A DNA stretch of 64,000 nucleotides from Hydrogenophaga sp. Lineage in GTDB: Bacteria > Pseudomonadota > Gammaproteobacteria > Burkholderiales > Burkholderiaceae_C. The DNA is taken from positions 124,001 through 188,000 of the forward strand of contig NZ_JAILWB010000002.1 of NCBI RefSeq assembly GCF_025699295.1. Direction: 5' to 3'. Under the pieces are notes generated by a model. It did no database searches and was not told the origin of the DNA. It saw only the letters and a list, made by a program, of their open reading frames with translations. Made by a program: the position numbers and the translations under genes. This document shows positions 30,826-39,361 of this stretch, piece by piece (within the stretch, counting starts at the first letter, position 1; every line of letters begins with the position of its first letter).

Positions 30826-33690
30826 GTGGTGAAGAGCAATACTGAGATAGCTAGTCTGGCAACTGCGAAGGCGCGCAATCTGGTGCGAGGGATGATTTCC
30901 AACCCCGATCCAGCGCACGTCTTGCGAGCACTCGAGAAAATCCGGTCGAAATGCTCGGAGGCCGAATTTCGCCAAGCTTTGTTAGTGCTCCGCGAAAGCG
31001 AGATTTTTCGCCAGAGCGCAATTGGACGCGACTTCAATCGCGAATTTCCACGGCTAGTGAATGGAGCTGTCGCCTCAACTATCAAACCGACAGATGTTTT
31101 GTCAAAGATCGGGGCGAAAGCTAGCCGGCTTGCAGAGCTTGTGAGCATTTCTGGTGACATCCTCCGCCTCATCTCTGCCCACGATTATTCGGGTGCAATC
31201 AAGCAATGCCGCAAACTCTTTAAAAACGGGGGCGCCTCAGTCGCCGCCCTACGGTACCTTCATTTCATCCGTAACCGCGTTGTTTCGAATCAAGATCTGA
31301 TGCAGCACGTTGATGAGATCCTTCTCGACGCCTCAATTGAAAATGTCAAATACATCGCCACAGTCATTCGAGAGCTGAGCAGCAGCAAGACAGACTACTT
31401 TAACATCACGAATCGCATCCGGAAGGCAGACTTGAGCGTCAGCGTCACTATCGCTCGCACTTTTATCGATCCGATACCGAGATCTCCCGTCGAATTTGAG
31501 GCCGCGCTCAATAGCTACTACTACGTGTCTCTGTTCGACGCGTTTCTGTACATGGCTCGACTTCAGCAGCTGCAACTCTCATTCAGCCCCGGTTTGAATG
31601 GGTCGCTATTCGACCGCTTTCTCGCCCTGAACGAAATACAGCTCGACGTCACGCAGCTATTCAAGGACGATCAATTGGCGGCAGGCTTGGATCTCTTCCG
31701 GGAGAGTTTTCTACTGCCGGAATTAAACGCATTATTCCTCTACCGCACCGTGCACGGTGCTCTATTCAACACGGTAGAGCGGAAGGAGGACGCCCGCACC
31801 ACATATGAGAGGCGACTGCTTGCTAATTATTTCGCAGCAGTAAACACCATCGCCGACATCGGGAGCGAAACCGTCTCTCCAGATTTCCGCACGGACAGAT
31901 ATGTTCGAACGGAGGCCTGCCACTTTCAAAATTCGACTGCCTTGATTTATTTGCTTGAACGGCAAGATGGCGACATAAATCACAATGAAGTAGATTTCGT
32001 CAGACTGATGTCGCGAACGAGAGATATCGGGATCATTTGCCCGCAGCAGCATCTTGAAAATATTAAGTTCAATGCACAAACGGCAGAGTTGAAGATTGTT
32101 GCGTGCGCCCTTTCGCACATTAAGCAGCGGAGTCAGCTCAAGGAACACGAACTTCGGGCTGTGCTCCAGGCTGCTGCAGCGAACCAATTTTCCGGTAAAT
32201 ACACGGCATTGCTCAATCATGTCTATGCCATCTCCCCCGCAGTTGCCGAGCATCTCGTGCAATTTAGCGACGAGACGTTCTTGAGTAAGCTCTTTCAGAT
32301 TATGGGGAGCCCTAATGCCGCAATTGAAGAGCGGGCGAGCATCTTGGAGTGGTACGGAAATAAGACAGGAGACACGGGGTATTTAGACCGCGCGAAAAAC
32401 CTGCGCATTGACGTGCAGATTAACAAGGAGCGCGGGACAATTGATGACTCCAGAATATACGTCGACCCGTTGAAGTTTACCCAGTGGGTCAGCAATCAGG
32501 TTCTAGATCAGTTCGCGATCTTGCTTGAATCCCTCCCCAAGCCGATCGAGCCACAGCTCGTGCCCTTGGCATGGGACAAGGTAAAGACAGGAGTTACGAC
32601 ATACGAGCAGCTGGGCAGCCTTATTGTTCAGTGCTACGAGGAGTTTTGCTCCAACAAGGTACACGGGATTTCTTCATACCTTGGGAGACGTATTCGCCAC
32701 GGCACCTTAAAGAACACCAGCTACAACGATGTAGTCAAATTTCAGAACGACGAGAGGTTTGCAAAGCTTTTCGAGGTACATGAGTTTGCATCTGCTTATC
32801 GTGACTGGCTCCGGAACTACGAACAAGTTCTTGATGATCTTCGAGACAAATACTTATATATCCACACCAAGACCAAACCGGACGGTCTCATTTTCCTCGA
32901 CTTCCCCTCAAGCGGAAAGCGGCTCGCAGCGACGCATCTCTTGCATGACATCCTGAAGTCCTTCGCGGTGAACAACTCTGCTGTAGAACTGCCGTACATC
33001 ATCTTGGAGTACTGTTGGCGAATTGTCGAGGAAGATCTCGCCGCAATTCGTAAGTTTGTCATGGAAAAGAAGGCGCAGTATGGAGTGTTCAGGGCACCGA
33101 TCGCAGCGTCTCAGAAGATCAGACATCGTGATTTGCAGGACTTTTCTCAAGAACTCAACTCGGTAGCTGTCGAACGATTTCGGACGATTGAACTCTGGTT
33201 CAACAAACCATCCATTGCCTCCCCGAGCGCGGACATCGCCTTATTGTTCAAGGCAGTCGTCTCGGAGATCAAAGGCCAGTTTCCCGATTTCCACCCAGCA
33301 CTCGCCGTGGATGACCAGGGGTTCATGCTAAATGGGGGCGTGTACCATGTGATTTACGACGCGCTGTTTATCCTAATCTATAATGCCGCGCAAAAGGGCA
33401 AGGCCGACGGCACCTTAAAAATGGATCTCGACTTGAATGAAGCGGATGGGAAGAAATTGATCAATATCAGGGTGGAGTCCGAGCTCATGCCTGGTGAAGA
33501 GATCAGCAAAGTAGCACACTCCATCAATGCGGCGCTTCAGGAGGATTGCGAGGATGCGCTAGTTATTGAGGGCCGCAGCGGCATAAAGAAGCTCCGCCGG
33601 ATGGAGCAAGCGGGCTACATCAGGAACGTATCGTATACCTTCTCTCCCCGCACGGTCATCGCCTCATTTTCCTTTGCCTTGGACTACTAG
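30826..33690 (+). CDS. Large histidine-kinase-like protein (954 aa) with C-terminal HATPase-like domain
   Basis: I do not recognise the first about 780 residues: they are mostly helical, with no signal peptide and no membrane segment, and read like a cytoplasmic helical-repeat sensor. The last about 160 residues resemble a GHKL ATPase: an N-box-like helix VIYDALFILIYNAAQKGKAD (invariant-type Asn), beta strands LKMDLDL and INIRVESEL, a G-box-like RSGIKKLRRM, and a final strand ASFSFALDY. A clear phospho-accepting His motif is not seen. Two receiver-domain genes follow with 0-bp spacing and a 4-bp overlap, which argues strongly that it signals to them. Start GTG 30826 or the next GTG. Confidence 0.75.
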   Translation: MVKSNTEIASLATAKARNLVRGMISNPDPAHVLRALEKIRSKCSEAEFRQALLVLRESEIFRQSAIGRDFNREFPRLVNGAVASTIKPTDVLSKIGAKASRLAELVSISGDILRLISAHDYSGAIKQCRKLFKNGGASVAALRYLHFIRNRVVSNQDLMQHVDEILLDASIENVKYIATVIRELSSSKTDYFNITNRIRKADLSVSVTIARTFIDPIPRSPVEFEAALNSYYYVSLFDAFLYMARLQQLQLSFSPGLNGSLFDRFLALNEIQLDVTQLFKDDQLAAGLDLFRESFLLPELNALFLYRTVHGALFNTVERKEDARTTYERRLLANYFAAVNTIADIGSETVSPDFRTDRYVRTEACHFQNSTALIYLLERQDGDINHNEVDFVRLMSRTRDIGIICPQQHLENIKFNAQTAELKIVACALSHIKQRSQLKEHELRAVLQAAAANQFSGKYTALLNHVYAISPAVAEHLVQFSDETFLSKLFQIMGSPNAAIEERASILEWYGNKTGDTGYLDRAKNLRIDVQINKERGTIDDSRIYVDPLKFTQWVSNQVLDQFAILLESLPKPIEPQLVPLAWDKVKTGVTTYEQLGSLIVQCYEEFCSNKVHGISSYLGRRIRHGTLKNTSYNDVVKFQNDERFAKLFEVHEFASAYRDWLRNYEQVLDDLRDKYLYIHTKTKPDGLIFLDFPSSGKRLAATHLLHDILKSFAVNNSAVELPYIILEYCWRIVEEDLAAIRKFVMEKKAQYGVFRAPIAASQKIRHRDLQDFSQELNSVAVERFRTIELWFNKPSIASPSADIALLFKAVVSEIKGQFPDFHPALAVDDQGFMLNGGVYHVIYDALFILIYNAAQKGKADGTLKMDLDLNEADGKKLINIRVESELMPGEEISKVAHSINAALQEDCEDALVIEGRSGIKKLRRMEQAGYIRNVSYTFSPRTVIASFSFALDY

Positions 33691-34140
33691 ATGAAAATAC
33701 TTATCGTCGAAGACGATTCTTATAAGTACTCAAAGGTCCGGGCATTCCTGCAGGATCTGATTGCCCAGAGTGAATTCATTCACAAGGATAGTGTGCATGG
33801 CGCTGTACTTTACTTACGAAGCGAAAAACCAGATCTAGTCATCCTAGACATGTCGCTCCCAAGCCATTCTCTGGTGGCCGGCCAGGGTAGTCCCGTCTCC
33901 ATGCCTGCGGGTGGCATCGAAGTCATCATGGAACTCAAACTCTTAGGCAAGACCGATATTCACATAGTGGTTCTCACTCAATATCCAAACGTTGAGATCG
34001 AGGATGAATATTATTCAATACCGCAGTCCCAAGAACTTATACGCGAGCTTTATGGAATGGAGCGCATAGAAGTCATATACTACGACAATGAGTCAGCAGA
34101 TTGGAGCGTAAAACTTAGAGGAGCGCTGCTACCGATATGA
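33691..34140 (+). CDS. Stand-alone response-regulator receiver protein
   Basis: A 149-residue receiver domain with no output domain. MKILIVEDDSYKYSKVR gives the acidic pair (Asp8, Asp9), DLVILDMSLPSH gives the phospho-accepting Asp at about 53, and IHIVVLTQYP gives the switch Thr. The conserved Lys of the last strand is not obvious (EVIYYDNES). A longer-than-usual insert follows the Asp (about residues 58-75). The ATG touches the TAG of the kinase-like gene, and the TGA overlaps the next ATG. It may relay phosphate between kinase and effector, or modulate it. Confidence 0.88.
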   Translation: MKILIVEDDSYKYSKVRAFLQDLIAQSEFIHKDSVHGAVLYLRSEKPDLVILDMSLPSHSLVAGQGSPVSMPAGGIEVIMELKLLGKTDIHIVVLTQYPNVEIEDEYYSIPQSQELIRELYGMERIEVIYYDNESADWSVKLRGALLPI

Positions 34141-35291
34141 AGTACTTGCTAATCGAAGATCTCGACGCAAAGGCCGACGAGATTTCAGCGTATTTAAGAA
34201 GTATTGACGACGCGGCGCAGATAGATCGCGTCGACAACCTTGGCGAAGCCCGACATCGCCTCTTGGTCAATGAGTACGAACTCATCATTTTTGACATCTA
34301 TTTACCGTTGACCAAAGGGGAGTCGGAGCAAGACGTCTCGAGTGAAATCCTTGCGGATTTTGCGCGCAGCAGAAACTATCACGCTGAGGCTATTGCTGTT
34401 ACGAAGTACTCCGACCGGGGTCTGCAGCGATCTCGACTGTTTAATGACAACGGCGTGACCGTTGTGGAATTCTCGGAATCGGATGGGCAATGGCGCGAAA
34501 GTCTTCTTCAGAAAGTGAGGAAGATTCAGTCTTCTCGAAGATTGGATTTTATTGTTTTCTGCGCCTTGACCAAGGAGCGCAGCGCTTATCAAAATACAGA
34601 AGCCGACCTCGGTGAGCACATGCAGATCGGCGGCTTGAACTGCCAGGAGCTTTCGGTGGGTAACTACCAAGGCATGTGCATCACGCCGTCGCGTATGGGA
34701 CTGGTAAACATGGCCATCGCGTGCACTAAAGCGATCGAACTTTTCCGCCCAAAGATTGTTGCAATGAGCGGCATTTGTGCGGGGGTTTTAGGCGAGTCAA
34801 AATACTTGGACATTGTTGTAGGCCAAGTATGCTGGGAATATCAGACCGGCAAATTCAAGGACGGGAAGTTCAAGCAGGAGCCTTATCAAGTCCCCATGAA
34901 ATCGCTATTCAAGACCGAACTCGAACAGCTAGCGGAGCAGCCTGCTTTCGTTACCGGGTTGAAGCAGGGGCTATTCGACACGGAACTTAAAGAAAGCGGA
35001 GTCCATGTTGCTCCAATATCGTCCGGCTCAGTAGTGATCGCAGATTCTGCGCGCATGACAGAGATTGGTGAGCAGCACAGGAAATGGGCAGCCCTCGAAA
35101 TGGAGATGTACTCTCTGTACGAGGCTGCCTCGCAATCGGTAGTCGAGCCGCTATTTTTTGGCGCGAAAGCAGTCGTGGATATGGGCGACCAAGGGAAGGC
35201 GGATGCTTTACACGCCACCGCGTGCACGCTCTCAGCGAGATTTGTTGTTGAAGTTCTGAAGCGAAAGCTCCCTCAGCTCGTGAGAGGATGA
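34137..35291 (+). CDS. Receiver domain fused to nucleoside phosphorylase/nucleosidase
   Basis: 384 residues. The receiver domain (about 1-130) has MKYLLIEDLDAKADEIS, the phospho-Asp in LIIFDIYLPLTKG (about 53) and a Thr in IAVTKYS. Residues about 135-384 are a PNP/UDP-phosphorylase-like domain: FIVFCALTKERSAY at its start, SGICAGVLGE (phosphate/ribose-site loop), WAALEMEMYSLYEAA (the Met-Glu pair that binds ribose) and FFGAKAVVDMGDQGKADALH (the late Asp loop). Such domains cut or phosphorolyse N-glycosidic bonds of nucleosides. A phosphorylation-gated nucleotide-consuming effector is the inferred role. It closes a tight three-gene operon. Confidence 0.88.
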   Translation: MKYLLIEDLDAKADEISAYLRSIDDAAQIDRVDNLGEARHRLLVNEYELIIFDIYLPLTKGESEQDVSSEILADFARSRNYHAEAIAVTKYSDRGLQRSRLFNDNGVTVVEFSESDGQWRESLLQKVRKIQSSRRLDFIVFCALTKERSAYQNTEADLGEHMQIGGLNCQELSVGNYQGMCITPSRMGLVNMAIACTKAIELFRPKIVAMSGICAGVLGESKYLDIVVGQVCWEYQTGKFKDGKFKQEPYQVPMKSLFKTELEQLAEQPAFVTGLKQGLFDTELKESGVHVAPISSGSVVIADSARMTEIGEQHRKWAALEMEMYSLYEAASQSVVEPLFFGAKAVVDMGDQGKADALHATACTLSARFVVEVLKRKLPQLVRG

Positions 35292-35599
35292 TTGCGGATG
35301 CATAGAGATTGCACGTTGCCGCGCTCGAGCCGGAGTTCTACTTGCGGTAGGCAGGCGATGTGCCCAGTGGCGACATTGCCTTACGCTTGTGCGCTCGGCA
35401 GATGCGAAGCTTGTGTAAATGGCACACGCCCAAGATGACGTGACGTGTCAACGGCCGCGACTTCGCGTGACAAACAGTACCAAGCTTTGATCCGGAGGCG
35501 CGGCGATCACCAAGCTGGAGCTTGTGAGCTACCACATTGCGGTGGCCGACGGTGACTTGCGTGGCGCGGGGGCCGGCCGTGCGTGCTGGTGCGCTACCC

Positions 35600-36046
35600 G
35601 AGCGGCATCCACAGAGAGTTCTTCTTCCAGAGCGCGCGCCAGCGATGCGGCCTCTCAGGGCTTGGAGGTGGTGCAAATCCACTTTCACCTCGGGTCGATG
35701 CCTGCCTGGAGATGGGGGCGACGCGCGCTACTGTCATGCAGCACAAGACACAGCGCCCCCTGCAGTTCGATTTCTCTTCCCCAGCGGGCTCCACGATTCG
35801 CCTCATCTCGCAATCCGGCAGTACGCACAGGGTCCTTCACCACTGGGTTGATGACCTAGGATTGGACCGCGCCGACGATGGCATGTACTCGATCCGCCGG
35901 GCGCAGGCGACATTGATTTATCGGCGCACTAAGAACCTTGCGCCGTGCAACTGCTCCTCGGGCACTCCAAGCTGGACTCGACGGTAAGGTACTTCGGCAA
36001 CGATGTCGATGATGCTCTTGAGATCTCAGAGCAGACGAGAATATGA
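35600..36046 (+). pseudogene. Decayed tyrosine integrase, C-terminal part
   Basis: Fragments of one integrase appear in successive frames. FLFPSGLHDSPHLAIRQYAQ reads in one frame near 35,770-35,835; GLDRADDGMYSIRRAQATLI and the following YRRTKNL read in a second frame (to about 35,940); VQLLLGHSKLDSTVRYFGND and on to the stop at 36044-36046 reads in a third. At least two frameshifts break it. The Arg and the final Tyr region are still visible. It lies 300 bp after the kinase/phosphorylase cassette and may mark the old edge of the element that carried that cassette. Confidence 0.75.
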
Positions 36047-36172
36047 GGAAAGCGCAAGCGACCGAGTCTGTCTTTGTTTTGGTACGGTCGCGCTCCATGT
36101 CGGCTACCGCACGCCGACTTGGGCAATGTCGGTAACACCTTGGATTCCGGTTGTTGGCACCGCAATTGGGTG

Positions 36173-36179
36173 GATAGCT
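36173..36179. repeat. Target-site duplication of IS21 copy 1 (left)
   Basis: GATAGCT directly before the IS; the same 7 bases follow it at 38834-38840. Confidence 0.85.
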
Positions 36180-36193
36180 TGCGTATTCCACGC

Positions 36194-36296
36194 GATGGCG
36201 GACACGATTCCATGCTGATGGCGGACAGTGTTCCAGCGTGATGGCGGACACCGTTCCACGCTGAAGGCGGACAGCATTCCAAACTGATGGCGGACA
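36194..36296. repeat. Five tandem 23-bp terminal repeats of IS21 copy 1
   Basis: GATGGCGGACA (or GAAGGCGGACA) recurs at 36194, 36217, 36240, 36263 and 36286, an exact 23-bp period, with TTCCA between copies. Matching sites lie at the right end: 38709 direct, and 38764, 38786 and 38810 inverted. They are probable IstA-binding sites. Confidence 0.85.
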
Positions 36297-36362
36297 CCTG
36301 CGGGGTGTTCTGAGTGACCCGAACGCGGCATACGCTGCCCGGTTTTTTGACCGGAACCAGCG

Positions 36363-37907
36363 ATGCCCACACCCAGGGTCACCATGAGCAAACTACGACA
36401 CACACTGCAACTGCTGCACGGCGGGGCCTTGAGCACCCGTCAAATCGCTGCCGCCCTCGGCATCTCCAAGTCCACCGTCAGCGACATTGCCAGCTACGCC
36501 CGCGCCGCCGGCGTGGACTGGGCGCTGGCCCAGAGCCTGAGCGACGAAGAACTGCAGGCGCGGCTGTACCGGCCACCGGTGGCACGCGAGTCGCGCCACC
36601 TCGAACCCGACCACGCCCACATCCACCGCGAGCTGCGCCGACCCGGCGTGACCCTGCAGTTGCTTTGGGAGGAATACCAGCAGCAGCACGGCGGGCAGGC
36701 GTACAAGTACAGCGCCTTCTGCGAGAAGTACAAGGCCTGGGCCCGGCGCCTGCAGCGCTCCATGCGCCAGACCCACACGGGCGGTGACAAGCTCTTTGTG
36801 GATTACGCCGGCCAGACGGTGCCCGTCGTGGATGCCCAGACCGGCGAGATACGCCAGGCCCAGGTCTTTGTGGCCGTGCTGGGCGCATCGAACTACACCT
36901 ATGCCTGCGCCACCACCAGCCAGAAGGCCACCGACTGGGCCGCTAGCATCATCGCCACGCTGGAGTTCATCGGCGGCGTGCCCCGCCTGCTGGTGCCCGA
37001 CCAGCCGCGCGCCCTCATGGCCCGCCCCGACCGCTACGAGCCCACCGCGCACCGCCTGCTCGAAGAACTCTCGGCGCACTACAGCCTGGCCGTGATGCCC
37101 GCACGCCCGGCCAAGCCACGCGACAAACCCAAGGTCGAAGTCGCCGTGCAGGTGGTCGAGCGCTGGATTCTGGCGAGGCTGCGCCACCAGAGCTTCTTCA
37201 GCCTGGCCGAGCTCAACCGGGCCATCACCGCCTTGCTGGTGGACTTGAACCAGCGCGCGTTCAAGAAGCTGCCGGGCAACCGCGCCAGCGCCTTTGCCGA
37301 GCTCGACCGGCCAGCCCTGCGCCCCCTGCCGGCGGTGCGCATGCTCATCGCCCGCTTCAAACCCGCCCGCGTCAACATCGACTACCACGTCGAGCTCGAT
37401 GGCCACTACTACTCGGTGCCCCACGCCCTGGTCGGCCAGATGGTGGAACTGCGCATCACCGCCACCACGGTGGAAGTGCTGCACGCCAGCAAACGGGTGG
37501 CCGCCCACGCCCTCAATCCCCGCCGGGGTGCACACACCACCACACCCGAGCACATGCCGGCCTCGCACCGGGCGCACCTGCAGTGGACGCCGGCCAAGCT
37601 CATCGCCTGGGGCGAGCGTGTGGGTGCGGCCACCGCCGCCGTGGTGCGCTGGCAGATGGAGCATCGCCAGCACCCCGAGCAGGGCTACCGCTCCTGTCTG
37701 GGCCTGATGCGGCTGGGCCGTGAGTATGGAGCTGACCGGCTGGAGGCGGCCTGCGCGCGGGCGCAGTCGATTCGCTCACCGTCCTACAAGAGCATCGCCT
37801 CCATCCTCGGCTGCGGCCTGGACCAGCGGCCGCTGGATGCGCCCATCGCCACGCAAGCCAACCTGCCGCTGCACGAGAACGTGCGCGGGCCGGGCTACTA
37901 CCACTGA
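36363..37907 (+). CDS. istA: IS21-family transposase IstA (copy 1)
   Basis: 514 residues. An N-terminal helix-turn-helix (GGALSTRQIAAALGISKSTV) is followed by the DDE core: the first Asp in DKLFVDYAGQTVPVVD, the second in RLLVPDQPRAL, and the Glu within KPKVEVAVQVVERW. The C-terminal beta-rich domain (HVELDGHYYSVPHALVGQMV) is typical of IstA. The gene is intact and precedes istB by 34 bp. Confidence 0.95.
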   Translation: MPTPRVTMSKLRHTLQLLHGGALSTRQIAAALGISKSTVSDIASYARAAGVDWALAQSLSDEELQARLYRPPVARESRHLEPDHAHIHRELRRPGVTLQLLWEEYQQQHGGQAYKYSAFCEKYKAWARRLQRSMRQTHTGGDKLFVDYAGQTVPVVDAQTGEIRQAQVFVAVLGASNYTYACATTSQKATDWAASIIATLEFIGGVPRLLVPDQPRALMARPDRYEPTAHRLLEELSAHYSLAVMPARPAKPRDKPKVEVAVQVVERWILARLRHQSFFSLAELNRAITALLVDLNQRAFKKLPGNRASAFAELDRPALRPLPAVRMLIARFKPARVNIDYHVELDGHYYSVPHALVGQMVELRITATTVEVLHASKRVAAHALNPRRGAHTTTPEHMPASHRAHLQWTPAKLIAWGERVGAATAAVVRWQMEHRQHPEQGYRSCLGLMRLGREYGADRLEAACARAQSIRSPSYKSIASILGCGLDQRPLDAPIATQANLPLHENVRGPGYYH

Positions 37908-37941
37908 CACCCCGATACAGACAAAGAAAGCACCAACGACC

Positions 37942-38679
37942 ATGCTCAACGAACAGACCTTGAACCAACTGCGCGCCCTGCGCCTGGACGGCATGGTGGC
38001 CGCCCTGAACGACGCAGCCACCCACATCACAGCCAGCGAACTGCCCTTTGAACAACGCCTGGCGCTGCTGGTGCAGCGCGAGGTGGACTGGCGCGACAGC
38101 AAGCGCCTGGAGCGCCTGCTCAAGACCGCGCGCCTGAAGGTCTCCAGTGCCTGCCTGGAGGACATCGACTGGCGCACCAGCCGGGGCCTGAGCCGGGAGG
38201 TCATCACCAGCCTGGCCGGCGGGGACTGGCTGCGCCATGGTCACAACGTGCTGCTCACCGGCGCCACCGGTTGCGGCAAGACGTGGCTGGCCTGCGCACT
38301 GGGGCAGCAGGCTGCGCGCCTGGGCTTCTCGGTGCTCTACACCCGCGCGCCACGGCTGCTGCAGGAGCTGCACGTGGCCCATGGCGATGGCAGCCTGGGC
38401 AAACGGCTGGCGCAACTGGCGCGGCTGGACCTGCTCATCCTGGACGACTTCGGTATTGCGCCGATTGCCGCGCACGAGCGAAACGACCTGCTGGAGTTGC
38501 TGGACGACCGCGTAGGCACGCGCTCGACGCTCATCACCAGCCAGTTGCCGGTGACGGCCTGGCACGCCTGGCTGGACGAGCCTACGCTGGCCGACGCCAT
38601 CCTGGACCGCATCGTGCACGGCTCGCACAAGATAGCCCTCAAGGGCGAGTCGATGAGAAAGCTCGCCAAGACCGCTTGA
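37942..38679 (+). CDS. istB: IS21-family helper ATPase IstB (copy 1)
   Basis: 245 residues, an AAA+ ATPase related to DnaC that assists IstA in target choice. Walker A is LLTGATGCGKTWLACAL, Walker B is LDLLILDDFG, and the sensor region STLITSQLPVTAWH follows. ATG at 37942 starts MLNEQTLNQLRALRLDGM, the usual IstB N-terminus. Intact. Confidence 0.95.
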   Translation: MLNEQTLNQLRALRLDGMVAALNDAATHITASELPFEQRLALLVQREVDWRDSKRLERLLKTARLKVSSACLEDIDWRTSRGLSREVITSLAGGDWLRHGHNVLLTGATGCGKTWLACALGQQAARLGFSVLYTRAPRLLQELHVAHGDGSLGKRLAQLARLDLLILDDFGIAPIAAHERNDLLELLDDRVGTRSTLITSQLPVTAWHAWLDEPTLADAILDRIVHGSHKIALKGESMRKLAKTA

Positions 38680-39090
38680 GCCGGCCGCGCCGACCGCCGT
38701 TCCACGCTGATGGCGGACACTTCGGCTACGATTTGTAGCGTCACTCAGGACACCCGCGCAACGTGTCCGCCATCGCATGGAACGCTGTCCGCGATGGGAA
38801 TGGAATCACTGTCCGCCATCAGTGGAATGCGCAGATAGCTCAATGACCGTATTGAAGTCGAGACCTCGCAATTGGCGTCCTCCGTCGACCGACAGCAATC
38901 GCTGCGGAGCGGCCGATGACTTGGCTATGCCGGCTTGAGGCTGTACTGGGCCACTCGATGTTGAGTCATGTGCGGTGGTGACGTTCATCAGCAGCCATTC
39001 GATGCTCCAGGAAAGGTACGACTGCACTACCGCCGAAAGGAAACATTGGTCAGCCTCGATACTTTCCATTTTTCTCTCCGTCTCTGCACT

Positions 39091-39207
39091 GTGTTTGTCC
39101 TTCGCTGCACCCAAAAGCTACTTGACCGGCTGAGTTCAAAGCCTGATCCTGAGACGGCACCGCCGGACACAGTCCTCGGCGATTGGTACGCCAATCTGAT
39201 CCGCGTT
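39091..39207 (+). pseudogene. DUF6933-like gene, 5' fragment (split by IS21 copy 2)
   Basis: From a GTG at 39091 the frame reads VFVLRCTQKLLDRLSSK... and ...VLGDWYANLIRV up to the edge of the IS. It joins in frame to GRIQVVLAVSERSLLPVVVP at 41791 once the IS and one copy of its 6-bp duplication are removed, giving a protein of about 171 residues. From memory the joined sequence matches the small DUF6933 family, whose function is unknown. The split copy should be inactive. Confidence 0.75.
39202..39207. repeat. Target-site duplication of IS21 copy 2 (left)
   Basis: CGCGTT before the IS; repeated at 41785-41790 after it. The restored reading frame across the junction supports this duplication. 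Confidence 0.75.
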
Positions 39208-39361
39208 CCCCGGCGGCCACCCAAAGTGCTCCACTTATGGCCACCCAAACTGCTCCACCTGGCCGCGGTGATCTGACGCATTGAGCCCGGTGCGTCGGGC
39301 GCCGTGAGGCCCGACAGGCAGGACGTTACTTTCTGCTCCCTTATCCCGAGGGAGCCCGAGG

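Larger units (their letters stand above)
36180..38833 (+). mobile_element. IS21-family insertion sequence, copy 1 (2,654 bp)
   Basis: Complete element with istA and istB. The ends are inverted: TGCGTATTCCAC at the left and TGCGCATTCCAC (inverse strand) at the right, each followed by GATGGCGGACA. A 7-bp direct duplication GATAGCT flanks it exactly. The left end carries five tandem 23-bp units and the right end carries further copies, as expected for the multiple transposase-binding sites of IS21 elements. It inserted in non-coding DNA between the decayed integrase and the DUF6933-like gene. Confidence 0.92.

Noticed and set aside
35338..35688. Minus-strand open frame after the receiver-phosphorylase gene
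   Set aside because: No family features, no clear ribosome-binding site, and it overlaps the decayed integrase on the other strand.
36194..36296. Regular 23-bp repeats considered as a CRISPR array
   Set aside because: Spacer parts are themselves similar, the unit is too short, and the array is the terminal repeat set of an IS21 element.
39059..39114. Longer N-terminus for the DUF6933-like gene from 38968
   Set aside because: The family-like sequence starts at the GTG 39091; the upstream codons have no resemblance.
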